Shown here: positions 23,267 through 35,613 of the stretch, piece after piece
Layout: every line of letters starts with the position of its first letter
How positions within the stretch are numbered: the first letter of the stretch is position 1
Assembly: GCA_020809705.1 (NCBI GenBank)
Contig: CP085826.1
Coordinates: 6,944,001 to 7,008,000 of the forward strand
DNA: 64,000 bases
Source: Calonectria ilicicola
Lineage: Eukaryota; Ascomycota; Sordariomycetes; Hypocreales; Nectriaceae
Reading direction: 5' to 3'
Translations under genes and position numbers: made by a program
Notes under the pieces: model-generated
Database searches by the model: none
What the model saw: the letters and a program-made list of their open reading frames with translations, nothing else
What the model was told of the DNA's origin: nothing

Positions 23267-26200
23267 TCAAAGCCTTGCGCCTCCGGCTCTCCAAGCTCCC
23301 CTCACTCTCCTGGCCCCGGCAGCCGCCGCTCCGAAATTGTGAAGCCTCTCTCCAATTAGGTACGCTTCGTCCCTGATGCGGGCTGTCCAACCGTGAAACA
23401 CCCGCACCATGCCAATCGTATTCTTGGTTATGAATGCTGCCAACGCGAGCGCAGGGTATGACTGCCTGTAAATAATGGCGAGTCGAGCGGCCTCTGCCGC
23501 CTCGTCCACGCCAGGTTGGGCACCGGCGATGAGACCATATTGGATTAGCTTGCCGACTACCGCTGGCGGCCCAAACACTGCCGCCGCAAAAATTGCTAAC
23601 CCAGGAATGACAAACGCCCTCGTCAAGACACCCACATCTGGATGCATCCAACCCTGTCGGAGAACAGTGCGCACTGCTGTGGCGAGACGGGTGTCGGCGA
23701 ACACGGTTGTCACCATCCGTGCACTCAACTTCAGATATAGAATGCCCAGAGTCCATGCTTGAATCACACGAACCGTGTGACGGCTGGCTTCTGGAGCGCC
23801 TTCCCGCGATGCTTGGATTGTCGCCGCAGTCGGAGGATACATGTAAGTGTGAAGAGGGATTGCGAGATAGAGCTCCATGAGGCCTGAAACCAACAATGGG
23901 AAAACCACCAAGAGAAGGAAGTAGGCGTAAATTAGAGTTGCTCCTTTAATGATGAATGATGCAACTCGCCAATGAGCTCTGCCAGCCGCGACCTGGGCTT
24001 GCGCAGATCCCACACCTCGCTTCACCTTGGCCCAAAGGCTTTTGCTGTGGAAAATCAAGTATGCAAGGGAGCCGAGAAGATACACACCTATGCTGAAGGC
24101 GTATATGTCGTTTGTTCTGATGTGTGAGGGGATGAGCATCTTGAACATCTTCCGCCCAAATACCAGGGGGATAATTGTAAAGCCGACTCCAGTGACAGCC
24201 GCAAATACCCAAATGAAAAGGATGAACAAAAATATTCTTGTCCGGAAGTTGGGAGGAATGTAAACCATTTGGTATTGGTTTGTGGCATATAAATCGGAGT
24301 CTGGTTGTCCATCTAGTCGCTGACCGCGATCTGTGACATCCAGGAAAACCTTTCGGCCCTTGGGGATCTTGACACGATCCGAGGCTGGGGCGCGCACAAA
24401 CTGCCCGCTTTCAATTAGCTGATTTGAGTCTCTAAGGGCATTCTTCTTGCGCCTCAGCCGGGACATTTCGCTGTGAGACAGGGGCGTTTTAGGCTTGGCA
24501 TCACCTCCCTCAAAAGCGTCCTGCCACGTTTTGGGGACGACCCTGTGTTGTTCGTCCAATTCGAGGAAGGTGGTCTTATACAAAGGAAGGCCGTTGAATT
24601 CGGATGTGGGCCCGAGTTGAAGTTTGCCCTCCTCATCAATTCTCCTTTCGCCGAATAAGAAGAATGTCAACCGCAGACCTCGGGCGCAAGTGCGGAACCA
24701 CCACGTGTACATGGCGTGAAGCCCGTCGCCAGGCTTGAAGAAACTGACAGCCAACGGCATTAAGAAGTTATAGAAGAGGAGATCGACGGGGAATTCCAAG
24801 ACCGGTTCATTGGATGAATAGTGAATTGGAAGAACGTTGGGTACTGTGTAAGAAAGTCCCCAGACGACGCCTCCGAGACATACAATAACCAGGGCTCCGT
24901 AGACGAACGCGGAGAACAAAATTTTTCTGAGCTGTGTCGTAAGGTTCCTTTCAAGAACATCGCGGACAGGGTGGAACTCGGGATCATCAGGATCGCGAAT
25001 GAAATCTGAGATGAAATTAGCATATGAGGGACAGAAAAATCTTGATGGATTGTTGAACTCACATAGCACGCCCTGGCGCATAATCTTGCGACACATGGAG
25101 ACAAATAGTGCGAAATGGAACATGTAACCAGTACCCACGAACCAATGGACGAAAACCGATGTGAGAGGATAGTTGTAAGTGAAGAGCATCCGAGATTTGA
25201 ACGTGGTGTTCTCAAATAACGGCAACAACGCTCCATCAAGGAGAAGACCGCAGTAAAGCGGAAACACCAACATTTCGATACTGATAATCATAATAACCTT
25301 CATGATACCGCTGGCTTGGTGCAGTGTATCGATGACGCCTGCTTCCCAAGCTTGCATAATATTTCCCCTCGAGAATGGGCTGCCGCGCTTGAGGTACATG
25401 GCACCCATAAAGAAGAGCGTGACATAGCCGGCGAGAATGGCCCAGAACCGATCCAAACCAGACCAGTGGGCTAGTTCCAAGTTGATCAAGGGTGAGGCGT
25501 CGGTGTCACCAAGATCAATCACCCAAGAGCTAGGGTTTAACAATAATGATGAGGAAAGACGAAGAGTGTCCAAAGCAGTTGATGAGAACGAGGCGATCAT
25601 CTCAGCAGATGGAAGATGAGAGAAGATTGCGCCGCCGAAGACAAAGGCAAAGGTTGCGGTTACGGTTGAAAGTACTGTGCCAATATGCCCCTTCACTGTG
25701 ATGAGAGCTTCATGGCTAATGGCGGAAAAGTTTTGAATCTCTGAGGCAGACATTGGGAAATCCTGGAAGGCATAATCCAACACCCCTGAGCCAGCATTAA
25801 TCCACAATGCCCAAGCCGCCTTTCTTGCCGACAAGACTTGTGCAGCAACGACACCACCGATAATGCTCGTGAACATATCAAGAATATTCAAAGTGACCCA
25901 CGATGCAAGTCCAACGACCATGACGGCGATGTCTTGAACAAGTCTTGAGAGTTCAAAGAGAAGACGAACCAATCGCATGGGATTTGCCAGGATCCATACA
26001 CTGACACGTCCGATATTATATGGAATGAAGATGCAGGCAAAGATGGTGACTGAGACTAGAACGGCGCAAAAGATGGCATTCTGGAAGAGGCCAGCAATGG
26101 GGCCTCGCATACCGATGAGCTCCATCACTCCTTCGAAATCTTCAAGATCCTCGATGGCCTCCTGGTCGAGTCCAGCACCGGCAACACCTTCAGGATCTTC

Positions 26201-28366
26201 AGGCTCGGCATTGGCATTATCCTCTGCAGCCTCATCATCCTCGACATCGACCCATGCATCATCTTGGCCATCGCGAACAGCGCCTTGGTTATTAGCATCA
26301 GGCTGGCCTTGATTCTGCTCGTCAAGATCGCCCCACATGAAGTCGGTTACTCGATTAACAAAGCCTGGAACTCGGACTTGCACTTCGTTGACAACTTCTT
26401 CGTCATGAGCGAGCTCAGCTGGCTGGTCTTGGTGAACGTGGGTGACAGGAGGTGGTTGTTCAAAGTCGTGCTCATGATCATCCCAATGTTGTGTGTGAGA
26501 CTGATCTAGTCTGGGTTCTTCAAAATCCACAGGATTGAGATGGTTATGCGAAGGTCCAGCTTCCTGACCCTGGTCCGAAGATGGTGTCATCCTGCGGTAG
26601 AAGGTGGATTGCTCATCAGTATTGAACTGGTGTGCACGGGAACCCTCTGACTCAAGCTCAGGCTGCAAAGCTGCAAACGACCAGCTATTGTTGGCGAGGG
26701 GATTGACAGAATCGTGGAGTTTAGGTCCATCGGATACAGCACGAGGGCGTGATGGGCCCGGTTGAAGCTCTGTTCCCCATCGGTCGGTTTCTGGATCAGG
26801 AGTTGGGAGCATTTCCTTCTCCTTGCCCTTTCGAGCGGAGGTTGCATATGGTTCCGGAAGGCCTGACAGCGACTCCTCATTGGATCCTGGAGTGAGTGCA
26901 ATTCTAGACGAGCTTTCGGCTGTCGAGCTTGAACTATCTGGTCGATCGTTGTCATGGGTTTGATCAGAGCGCCTTTCGAGTTTGGGGAATTCAGAGGAAC
27001 CGATATCTTGTCCTGGGATTGATCTGCGAGTGATATCTACCCAATACGAGAGCCGCTCTTGTAAACCCTCGTCCTCAATGATTTGCAGAATCCTCTCAGG
27101 ATCTCCATCCGCTTGGCGAAAGATGCGCAGGTAAGTATGGACACTTGCTTGTTCTTCTGAAGCGCCGGCATTCGGTTGAAGCCAGGGCTCAGCCAAGACT
27201 CCACTGGGAGACCCTGTTTCTTCAAAGGCAGTTTGGGCTTGTCGGTTTGCGTACCGTCCGTGGTGATGAGAGTTTACAGGGGCATCTATTTCAACAGGGA
27301 TGGGGTCTGCGGCATTAGCGGGCTGTTCTCCATCGTCCAGAGTCTCTTCGTCAGATTCTTCTGGTCCTTGGCCAACGTCGATATCCGGCCGGACGAGGAT
27401 AGGTTCCGGGGGAGGGAGTGGGTTTTCAGGAGCAGCGAAAGCTGCACGCATGTTTATCTCGGGTTGTTGTTGGACAACATAATCTCGGACCAAGATAACG
27501 AGGATGAAACAGACAATGACTAGAACGGTGATGATTTGCCCCTCGAGTACGTATATCAATGATCGATTTAGAGTGGGATTTCGTGTCAGGTTCTGGAGAA
27601 AAGCGACATCGCCCAGAAGAGATGGGGGGACCTTTCCTGAAGTGTTCTCTACAGACGCCACATTGATTGAAGACTCGCCTGATCGATCGAAAACAGGGGG
27701 CATATATAAAGAGTTGAGCAAGATTCGGAGTAGATACTCGGAAATATTTTGACCTGAAAGCCCATCAAGCATGGCTTGGGCAGCTACAACGGAAGTTGTA
27801 GTCGGAACGAACAGGGGGCTGGCGGGACATGTGTCGTTACCCATGGCGGATTGAGCGAGTTCCAACGTGGCAGCGACTGTATCGTTGTTCCCAGATAATA
27901 TCGAGCTGGACCCGAGGCCTTCATCACTGACCCAGAACATAAAAGACCATACGGATCGCATAAAGTATGGAAGCCAGCATACCCATACGCTAATTGCCAT
28001 AACGGCGCGAAGCCATACCAAAACGTTTCGCAGGAGATATTTGGCCATATGGCCGACGAATACATGCACCGGCAGCGACTGAGGCATGTCAGGAGCGTAG
28101 AGCTTGGTGAAGCGGAATGACGTCTTGCACAGCTCGCAGTACTTTTTTTGGGAATGGGAGAGCCACTCCATTAGACAGTCCTGGTGGACATATTTGATAC
28201 TGCCGCTGCATTTGCAAGGGTAGAATAGCGGCTCTTCCGGGGTTCCCTCTCCACGACAAATTCGACAAATGCCAGGTGCTGCATCTTGAGACTGGAAGGG
28301 GTCGTCGGATTTGGTAGCGGCTCGGTGGAGGCCCTTGAGCTTGGGGCCCAGCGTCGGATCTTCCAT
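23267..28366 (-). CDS. ssm4: Doa10/Ssm4/MARCH6-type RING-CH E3 ubiquitin ligase
   Basis: A single uninterrupted frame of 1699 residues. The N-terminus holds a RING-CH (C4HC3) zinc finger with C34, C37, C51, C53, H61, C64, C77 and C80. The first membrane segments follow (FVGHMAKYLLRNVLVWLRAVMAISVWV). A long acidic, Ser/Pro-rich cytosolic loop (about residues 330-740) contains EDLEDFEGVMELIGMRGPI. Many further membrane segments follow, including the region corresponding to the TEB4-Doa10 domain. The protein should sit in the ER and inner nuclear membrane and ubiquitinate misfolded or short-lived proteins such as sterol-synthesis enzymes (ERAD-C). Length and order agree with fungal Doa10 homologues. 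The ATG at 28366 starts just before the RING and needs no upstream exon. A 5.1 kb gene without an intron contrasts with its neighbours. Confidence 0.96.
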   Translation of the reverse strand: MEDPTLGPKLKGLHRAATKSDDPFQSQDAAPGICRICRGEGTPEEPLFYPCKCSGSIKYVHQDCLMEWLSHSQKKYCELCKTSFRFTKLYAPDMPQSLPVHVFVGHMAKYLLRNVLVWLRAVMAISVWVCWLPYFMRSVWSFMFWVSDEGLGSSSILSGNNDTVAATLELAQSAMGNDTCPASPLFVPTTTSVVAAQAMLDGLSGQNISEYLLRILLNSLYMPPVFDRSGESSINVASVENTSGKVPPSLLGDVAFLQNLTRNPTLNRSLIYVLEGQIITVLVIVCFILVILVRDYVVQQQPEINMRAAFAAPENPLPPPEPILVRPDIDVGQGPEESDEETLDDGEQPANAADPIPVEIDAPVNSHHHGRYANRQAQTAFEETGSPSGVLAEPWLQPNAGASEEQASVHTYLRIFRQADGDPERILQIIEDEGLQERLSYWVDITRRSIPGQDIGSSEFPKLERRSDQTHDNDRPDSSSSTAESSSRIALTPGSNEESLSGLPEPYATSARKGKEKEMLPTPDPETDRWGTELQPGPSRPRAVSDGPKLHDSVNPLANNSWSFAALQPELESEGSRAHQFNTDEQSTFYRRMTPSSDQGQEAGPSHNHLNPVDFEEPRLDQSHTQHWDDHEHDFEQPPPVTHVHQDQPAELAHDEEVVNEVQVRVPGFVNRVTDFMWGDLDEQNQGQPDANNQGAVRDGQDDAWVDVEDDEAAEDNANAEPEDPEGVAGAGLDQEAIEDLEDFEGVMELIGMRGPIAGLFQNAIFCAVLVSVTIFACIFIPYNIGRVSVWILANPMRLVRLLFELSRLVQDIAVMVVGLASWVTLNILDMFTSIIGGVVAAQVLSARKAAWALWINAGSGVLDYAFQDFPMSASEIQNFSAISHEALITVKGHIGTVLSTVTATFAFVFGGAIFSHLPSAEMIASFSSTALDTLRLSSSLLLNPSSWVIDLGDTDASPLINLELAHWSGLDRFWAILAGYVTLFFMGAMYLKRGSPFSRGNIMQAWEAGVIDTLHQASGIMKVIMIISIEMLVFPLYCGLLLDGALLPLFENTTFKSRMLFTYNYPLTSVFVHWFVGTGYMFHFALFVSMCRKIMRQGVLCEFNNPSRFFCPSYANFISDFIRDPDDPEFHPVRDVLERNLTTQLRKILFSAFVYGALVIVCLGGVVWGLSYTVPNVLPIHYSSNEPVLEFPVDLLFYNFLMPLAVSFFKPGDGLHAMYTWWFRTCARGLRLTFFLFGERRIDEEGKLQLGPTSEFNGLPLYKTTFLELDEQHRVVPKTWQDAFEGGDAKPKTPLSHSEMSRLRRKKNALRDSNQLIESGQFVRAPASDRVKIPKGRKVFLDVTDRGQRLDGQPDSDLYATNQYQMVYIPPNFRTRIFLFILFIWVFAAVTGVGFTIIPLVFGRKMFKMLIPSHIRTNDIYAFSIGVYLLGSLAYLIFHSKSLWAKVKRGVGSAQAQVAAGRAHWRVASFIIKGATLIYAYFLLLVVFPLLVSGLMELYLAIPLHTYMYPPTAATIQASREGAPEASRHTVRVIQAWTLGILYLKLSARMVTTVFADTRLATAVRTVLRQGWMHPDVGVLTRAFVIPGLAIFAAAVFGPPAVVGKLIQYGLIAGAQPGVDEAAEAARLAIIYRQSYPALALAAFITKNTIGMVRVFHGWTARIRDEAYLIGERLHNFGAAAAGARRVRGAWRAGGARL

Positions 28367-30424
28367 GACGATGGTGGGTGATGGTGATGGCGATTCAGAG
28401 GAAAATCGACCGTGCCCACGAGGGGCTTATTGGGGAGAGGTGGTAAACAAGGTCATGCGCGGGACGGGGTTTGACGTTGTTGGTGCTCATCAATCGAGAC
28501 AAAGGCCCAGATTCGGAAAGGCAGGCTAAGACAGATATGCCGAGGCGGGCGGATTTCCGGAGCGAGCGCAAGCGGAGCGGAGAGATGGCGGAGAAATCGG
28601 CGAGGTTCGAGGACGTGTCCGAGGGCAGCCGTCCGGAGGCTCGCAGCGTCGCGATTTGCGCGATGGGAGTCGATGGCGACCAGACTTGAGGCTGGTGTTG
28701 ACTTGCGATGGTGTTGGGATGAGACGTGGAATCTAGAGGAAGGAAAGCCACCGCCACTAGGTTTAGAGACTGGGTGCGCAGCCACTCGTCCCCACGCTTT
28801 GGTTCATGGCGACTGCCAAGTGGCGGGCGGAATTTGGTTGGCGGGTTCTAGAATAGTGGGTTCGTTGGGGTTGGTTGAGCGCTTTGAACGGTAATAAGGG
28901 GGCTGCTGGACGCCTTTGTGAAGGCTAAAATTCCAAAATCCGCCGCACACGCCGCTTTGCGCAGCGGAATGGGGTTTGACTGGGCTAATTAAGCCAATTA
29001 CCCCAATTCTCCAGCGTTGAGAGCCCTACGGCTGATCGCCTGGACGGAACATGCAATGATCCGCTTCACCGGCATTATGCTTGGAACCGCCTCTCACGTG
29101 TCAGATATGAACAGTGCGTGCACGAGCTGATGTCATGGGTAAAAGCCGTCCAAGATGGCATGCATCACATGGGACGTCTGTGTTGGAAGGATTGTTTTCT
29201 TCGGCTGTGAATAATTGGCCCAGGTCGAATATAATCATCTGAGCGCTCCATCCTCCAATTTGTTTCCAAAAAGAGTTTGAGCATTTTCGACCAAAGGAAA
29301 CAAAATGTGGCTCTACCTCGGCTGATACACATTCGTGAACGGGATGTGTGAGATGCTTGCTACCTTGGGTTTGTTAGCCAAAGTCTGGCTCGGCATCGCG
29401 TGCAAAGCGTCCTGGAACCTGCTCCTGGCCTTCATTTGAAACAAGTGACACAACGTTTCCTCCCCGCAGACTCTCAGTTATCGCAGCTTGCCAGGCGCAG
29501 TTTGACGACGGCGAAGCGAGCCTGTATGGTAACACACCCCTCCTCCATCAAACTGACTGGTGACGTAGAGCGTCAGGAGCTGAACTGGCTTTGCCCCTTG
29601 AATCAACAACCATCCATCCATTCAAATTACAGGAGACAAGGGTATCGCATCCGTTGGTTTGCTGGGAGTAGCATTGGACGTTGCATATCATCTTGATACG
29701 ACCAAACCGTCGTGTTGGGAAACAACCCTGACCGTTCTCGATGACGTCTGCATGCCTGTCACCAGCCGCGTACACGCAGCTTGCCAAAGCGTGAGGGCGG
29801 TCCTAACTAACTGGAACCTTGGCCGTGGTGGGGGCAGTGGATGACACCACTGCACATCGCTGGGACCACTCAAAATGGGCCATGGCCAGTGAGGGCTGCT
29901 GGAATCACACCGCGAGCAGGTGGTCAAAGACGCAGGACAAGCTAGGAGTGGTCCAGATCAAGGCATTTTGCATGCTGGTTCGTCATGTTTGTGACGGTTT
30001 ACCGTTTTTCAGATCTCCATTGACGATTGTCTTATCGTTGATTATCCTTTCCGCTTCGCCCCGTTCATATTTTATGTAGACTTTGTTCCTCCTCTCGACG
30101 TCTCGCTCTCGTCTCGGGTCGCGTCGCAAGCAAAACCCCGAGGGTTCATGACCACCACCACCCCTGTAGACACGCCCCTAGGCAAGTAGCTCCCGTTTGG
30201 ACAAAAAATCACACCCTCACGTCGCAACCTCTTCAACGCCAGAGCTCTTTCCCTCTGCACCACTCCAAGGTTTGTTGCGATACGCTTTGCTTTCATCTGC
30301 CATCGTGGCTTCTTTTCTGCAGTCTCGCGACTAACCCTTCCACCAGCTGGCCTTGATTCGCCTCGCCGCGCGACGAGCTGCCGACAGCCGCAGATAGCTC
30401 TGATAACGACAAGCCAAGCCCACC
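28367..30424. promoter_or_regulatory. Divergent promoter region (Doa10-like / KDEL repeat protein)
   Basis: A 2.1 kb space between divergently transcribed genes. I see no gene inside. A CACGTG E-box lies near 29095-29100. The right side (30060-30420) is C/T-rich with short introns possible in the leader of the plus-strand gene. Confidence 0.45.
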
Positions 30425-33400
30425 ATGGCCGAGTCTGCCGGCGTGATGGCTACCAACGGCAACGCCCACATCAACGGCAAAGCGAATGGCCAACCCATCG
30501 GCCGTCGAATGAATAAACGGAGACGCTCAGGCTTTCTATTATGGACGCTGAGCGCTATAGCAAGGTTCGTTGGTTTTGATTTGCACATGGCTTCATCTCT
30601 GCACACAACCCTACCACCGCCGGCATCTATGTCGCGTTTTCCGATTCCCACCGGCTGACACGTGAACGCTATCTAGACTCTCGACCTGGGCTGCAATACT
30701 CACTATTTTGTTCCGATGCCCCTCCTCCCTCGAGACGTGCGACCAGGACACACCTTTTATTTGCAAGCCCTACTTCCAGGTCAAGAACATCGTATCACCC
30801 CATCTCCAACCCTACTACGATGAATATGCTGCACCTTACATTGAGGTGGCCCGCCCATACTATGAAATCGCCGAGGACAGGATCTGGCAACCCGCTCGCA
30901 CATATGCTGTCCAATATGGAGCTCCCTGGGTTGAGAAGGCACAAGAGCATGCCTGGGCACAATGGCAGAAGAATGGCCAACCCCAGCTAGCCAAGTACCA
31001 AGATCTCGCCCAAAAGAAATATGACGACTCAGTAGCTCCATATGTCACACAGGCTACGACCGCAGTTGGGCCATACTACGACATTGCTCGTACCAACGCA
31101 CTTCAGATTTACTATGAATTTGTCGTGCCGGGTTATGAGTTTGTCCATCCCTACGCGGTACAAGGCTACGACGTGGCATCCGACTTTACCACCAACACTG
31201 CACTTCCTACTGCTTCCTGGGCATGGGGAAAGACATACGCCTTCCTGGATGCTAAAGTCTGGCCTCACTTGCGCGTTGTATACAATGAGAACGTGGAACC
31301 TCAACTTGTTCGAATTGGCGAGCGACTGGGACGTTTTAAAGTTCGAAATAGAGTCAAGGGTTCCAATGAGAGCCCGTCCTCAGGGTGAGCCGTCTTTTCC
31401 ACCTAGAAAAATGCGTCAACTTTGCTAACATAAAATTTGTAGTCATGTCAGAGAGGCCACTCCTTCATCCTTTATCAAGCCTGCCCCCCAGAGCACATCC
31501 TCACCGCAGCCTACGTCCAAAAAGCCTGCAGCTACCCAGAGTGTTGAACCTGAGGTCAGCGTCAAGGCCAAGTTCAAGAGTGAATCTGACAGCTATGCGG
31601 GCCAATACATGGTTCCTGTGCAGCCGCCTGAGGCGACAGAGAATGAAACCGAAAAACGTAGAAAAGCACGCGAGATGGTCTCTCAGGACCTTCTGACTTG
31701 GCAGAATAAGTTCGCCGCTCAGGCCGATGATGGTGCTACCGATTTGGAGGATCGTGTGGATGAGATTGCGCAGCGCATGATTGAGCAAAATGCCAGAATT
31801 ACTGGCAAAGAGCTCTTTAACCAGCTCGAGTCAACCGTTGAGCTGGAGCTCCAGGAACTCAGGTCTAAAATTGCCTCGCTTGTTGAGGTTGCAGACGAAC
31901 GACCTGACAACGTGCAAGGCCAAGTTGTCGACGCTGTCCGATCGGCGGGAATGGCCATTAAGAAGCGAGCTCAAGCGATCCGACAGTGGCGTGAAGTCTA
32001 TGACAAGGAGTTGCAGAACACCGTCATTGCTGTCGCAGACATTCACTTCCAGATTTTGGATGAGACCAGGAATCTCGCCCTGCAGCATATTGGCATGAGG
32101 TGGGCCTGGACCGAAGGTGTTACATACAAGGACTGGGCCAAGTATCACGAATTGAAGGCCACTCTCAACGAATGGACTGACCAGCTCAAACAGTTGATAG
32201 TGACTCACCCATCGCTGATCAAGGCACAGGATGCTTCAGCTCAGGTTGAAGATGAGGGTATGGAGATTGCATCTGCCGCAGCTAAAGAATTGGCACGACT
32301 CAAGGAGGTTGCTCGCTGGAAGATTACGGCAAAGGATGCAAGCGATAACTTTGATAGCGAGGACATGAGACTTGCCGCAGAGGCAGCTGAGGCAGCCCAG
32401 TTTGTTGAAACAGTGGCTGAGTCGGCCGAGGAACCTGCCGTTGACCAGCTTCTCTCTGGTATAACTGACACTATTAGCCCTTCAGACGATGTTTCTGTCG
32501 AAGAAGATACCGCTCCAACCACTGCTGCCACGCAACCCGACAAGGCCTTTGAAGATTTTGATCTCTTAGTTGGAGAATCTCTTGAGGAGGCCACCTCGTC
32601 TGTTTCTGATGCACCCATCGTGGGGTCCATTGTTGAAAAAGATGCTAATGCTTCTCAAGCTGCCACCAATGGTGAGGAGACCCTTGACAAAATAGAGGAG
32701 GAGATGGAAAAGCCTGCAGAAGAGTCACCACTTTCAGTTCCTAAACCTGTTGATAGCAGTGTTGACGAGCCGTCTGACGAAATTACAGAGCCTTCCGTAG
32801 CCGAACATTCGACGACCACGGAATTTCTTGCCTCAGAATCGACCGAAGCATTGGTCGGAGACTCTTATACCTTTGTCAGCAATGAGAGCCAGGAGTCTAC
32901 GCATGTGAACGAGGATGAGTCTATTGAAGCTGAGATTGAGGAGGAATATTTTCAACAGGCTGGCCAGGCTCCCCTGTCCGATGACGAGCCTGTCAAACCC
33001 GTAATGTTTGGGGCTGCTGCTCAGAAGGTTCCCAACAGGCAGCCTGTTCTTGAAGATTACGACGAGAACGATGGTGAAGATGTTATTGCTAAGGCAACTA
33101 ACGCAGCCCAGGCAGCGTACTCTACCGCCGTCTCCCGTGCCTCTGAACAATATTCTAGCGCTCTCTCTGTTGTGTCTGCTCAGATATATGGAACTCCTAA
33201 GCCAGTCCATGGACATCTTCTTTCCTCAGTCTCGGCTGCTTACCAGAACGCTATTTCGGTGGCAGGTGATAAATTTAGCAGCGCTGTGAGTGCAGCCACT
33301 GGTATTGGGGGCGCACCTGCGACCACCACTACGCCAGCTTTAGTTGACTGGAGCCGTGTTGAATCCATTGCCGCTCACCGACTCAACGAGGGTCGGCTAT

Positions 33401-34152
33401 GGGCCGAAGTTCAGTATCAGAGCGCTAGAATTGCCCTTGGCCTTGCTACGGCAACACCAACACCGTCATCAGCTATGGAGAAGTATTACGAACAAGCCAA
33501 GTTCAACTACTATGCCGGCCTAGGGATTGCCCAAGACCGATACAACAGCTTTATTGCTGGCGCCTCATCTGCGCTCTCATCGTTGACTGCGACCCCTACG
33601 CCAACACCCACCCCAACTGACTTTGCGGGAACCGCGTCGTCTATGGCGTCTGTGGCCCGTGAATCAGCTGCTTCTGCCATTTACGCTGCGGGAGATAGTG
33701 TCGCTTCTGCCGCTCGGGCTGTGGATGAGGCTGTCTCTTCTGTTGTTGACTCAGCCAACGAACAAATTTCGAACGCTGGACTTGCTGTTGCGGAAAATTG
33801 GAACAAGGCTATTGCGGAAATCAGCGCTCAGGTCTATGGCCAACCAACTACGACAGCACAGATCGCCTGGTACGAGCACATTTTCAGTGATGTCAGCTCT
33901 TATGCCGCTGCAGCAACCAATGCCGCTAAGTCCGCCAATTCTGCATCGGACAAGCAATACAGTGAAGTCAACCAGCTCGTGTCAGAGCTTGTCAAAGGAA
34001 AAGAGCCTTCATTTACCCAGAGCGTATTTTCAAGACTGCAAGCAGCGTATGCCACGGCAGCTGCCAGTGTTGAAAGCTTTGCCAGCGCAGCTGCTGGCCA
34101 CGCTCCCTCGGCCGTGAAAGAAAAAGCTCAACCCAAAAAGGATGAGCTGTGA
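30425..34152 (+). CDS. Large amphipathic-repeat protein with membrane anchor and C-terminal KDEL
   Basis: Three exons (30425-30564, 30677-31384, 31443-34152) give 1185 residues. After an Arg-rich start (NKRRRSG) comes one hydrophobic segment, GFLLWTLSAIARLSTWAAIL, then a short stretch with three cysteines (RC..TC..IC). Next are about 180 residues rich in regularly spaced Tyr, Pro and Trp (PYYDEYAAPYIEVARPYYE). A helical charged region, an acidic disordered stretch (about 600-800) and Ala/Ser-rich helical repeats follow, with the pair SAQIYGTP and SAQVYGQP and TPTPTP linkers. The last four residues are KDEL. Homologues in fungal databases have, to my knowledge, carried the label 'transcription factor hoxa13', but I see no homeodomain. 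Positive charge before the anchor predicts N-terminus in the cytosol and the rest in the ER lumen, which agrees with the KDEL. Function unknown; a lumenal scaffold or lipid-associated protein is only a guess. Confidence 0.85.
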
Positions 34153-35613
34153 GAGAAAGAGATGCCCGATTAGAGGGGAAAACACTCTTTTGGACGATAC
34201 CCAAGTTGATATGACGATCCTTTGATGCTATATGTTGGCAAGGTAAAAATGACACCCAGGCAACACAGGGAGAGAGTTGATGGCGGGAGCCCGAGATAAG
34301 GATGCGTAATGGTGTGCCTGATTGGGATTGGATGATGGCTATGATGAGTATGGTATAGCTATTATCTTGTGATTTGTGGCACTAGTTGGCGGTCACGGTG
34401 TTGCCGAGACCTGGCCATGGGATGGCAAGGAGAAAAGACATGGGCCGGTAAGATGCGATATGTGAGGATCTAACAGGCCAATGTCTTGGCCTGTAGGGCC
34501 CTCGTGGGCGGGGCTCGGGAATGCCCTTGATTGTTTGTTACTATACGCGGCGTCGAGTGGGGGATTGATTGTCTTGTTCTTTGCACAGGTTACGGAGACA
34601 CTCCTCGGATACGATAATATGACATTTGTATTTGCTTGTTCAGGCGATTGCGTGCATTGAAGTTCTCGGATAATACTCACAGGTGTCAAGCCACATACCT
34701 GGAACCCCTGGGATCACCATGCATTACCCATGTCTGCTGAGCTTTGAAGACCTGGTATACTGCTGCCTAAATGAAACCTCCCGGGGTTGTACAGATGATA
34801 CCGGTCCTGCTCTCTCGGAATCGCCACGACAGAGACCCGGCTTATTGAAAGCGTCTAACGACATTTGGGTGAAGTTTTACTCGGCTAGAATAAGTTTAAT
34901 ATGCATGGGTTGCATTGAAGCATAGACGATATCAGTATCGGCAATCGGCTCAAGAGTGTGCGTTGAAAGGCGGGGGGGAGTGGTTCGGCCAAAATAACCA
35001 CAACGGGTCAATGTTTGCGGGCCAAGAAGTTTTGGACCTGGATCTGTGGGTAGCTCCGTCCCGTCGGCTGAAACAAATAAACACAGACCATGATGGGGAA
35101 GTTGCACCATTAGGCGATTTTTTAGAGTTGAGCAAACCGTGGAGCTAATGCCAATTGGAACTCTGTCAAGTCGTTGAGTGCACAGTGCTGGGAGTGGTGT
35201 TTTTTTTTGTCACGAAAGTATTGATGGTATCTGCCATGTTCTGGGTGGCGTGTGTCTCGTCTCACCCATCAAACGAATCGGTTGAAGCGCAATGCAGGGT
35301 TGATTCCAGCCCTCTTATCACCGCATCACCCTTGCGTCGTTGGTGTGGGGTAGAGGAGGGGGAGACCTTGCTAGTTGGATTTGAAGTCTATTGCCACAGC
35401 ATTCTTGAGCCTGCTCTAGAAGTTGATGTGCAATGCACACCTTGGAATATTGTGCTTTCGTGACTTTCCGTCCCTTTGATATCATAGAGCTTAATTGTGC
35501 TAAATCATGATTTGTATAATAAAATATAAAAATAAAAATCATATTTTTATTTATATTTATTTATATGTTCGAGAGAGGATAAAACTAGAATAAACCGCTC
35601 AACGCCATTCCAT
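34153..35613. other. Converging 3' regions
   Basis: No supported gene between two convergent genes. The part near 35510-35580 is very A/T-rich (ATAAAATATAAAAATAAAAA-like) and probably includes the permease 3' end. Confidence 0.5.
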
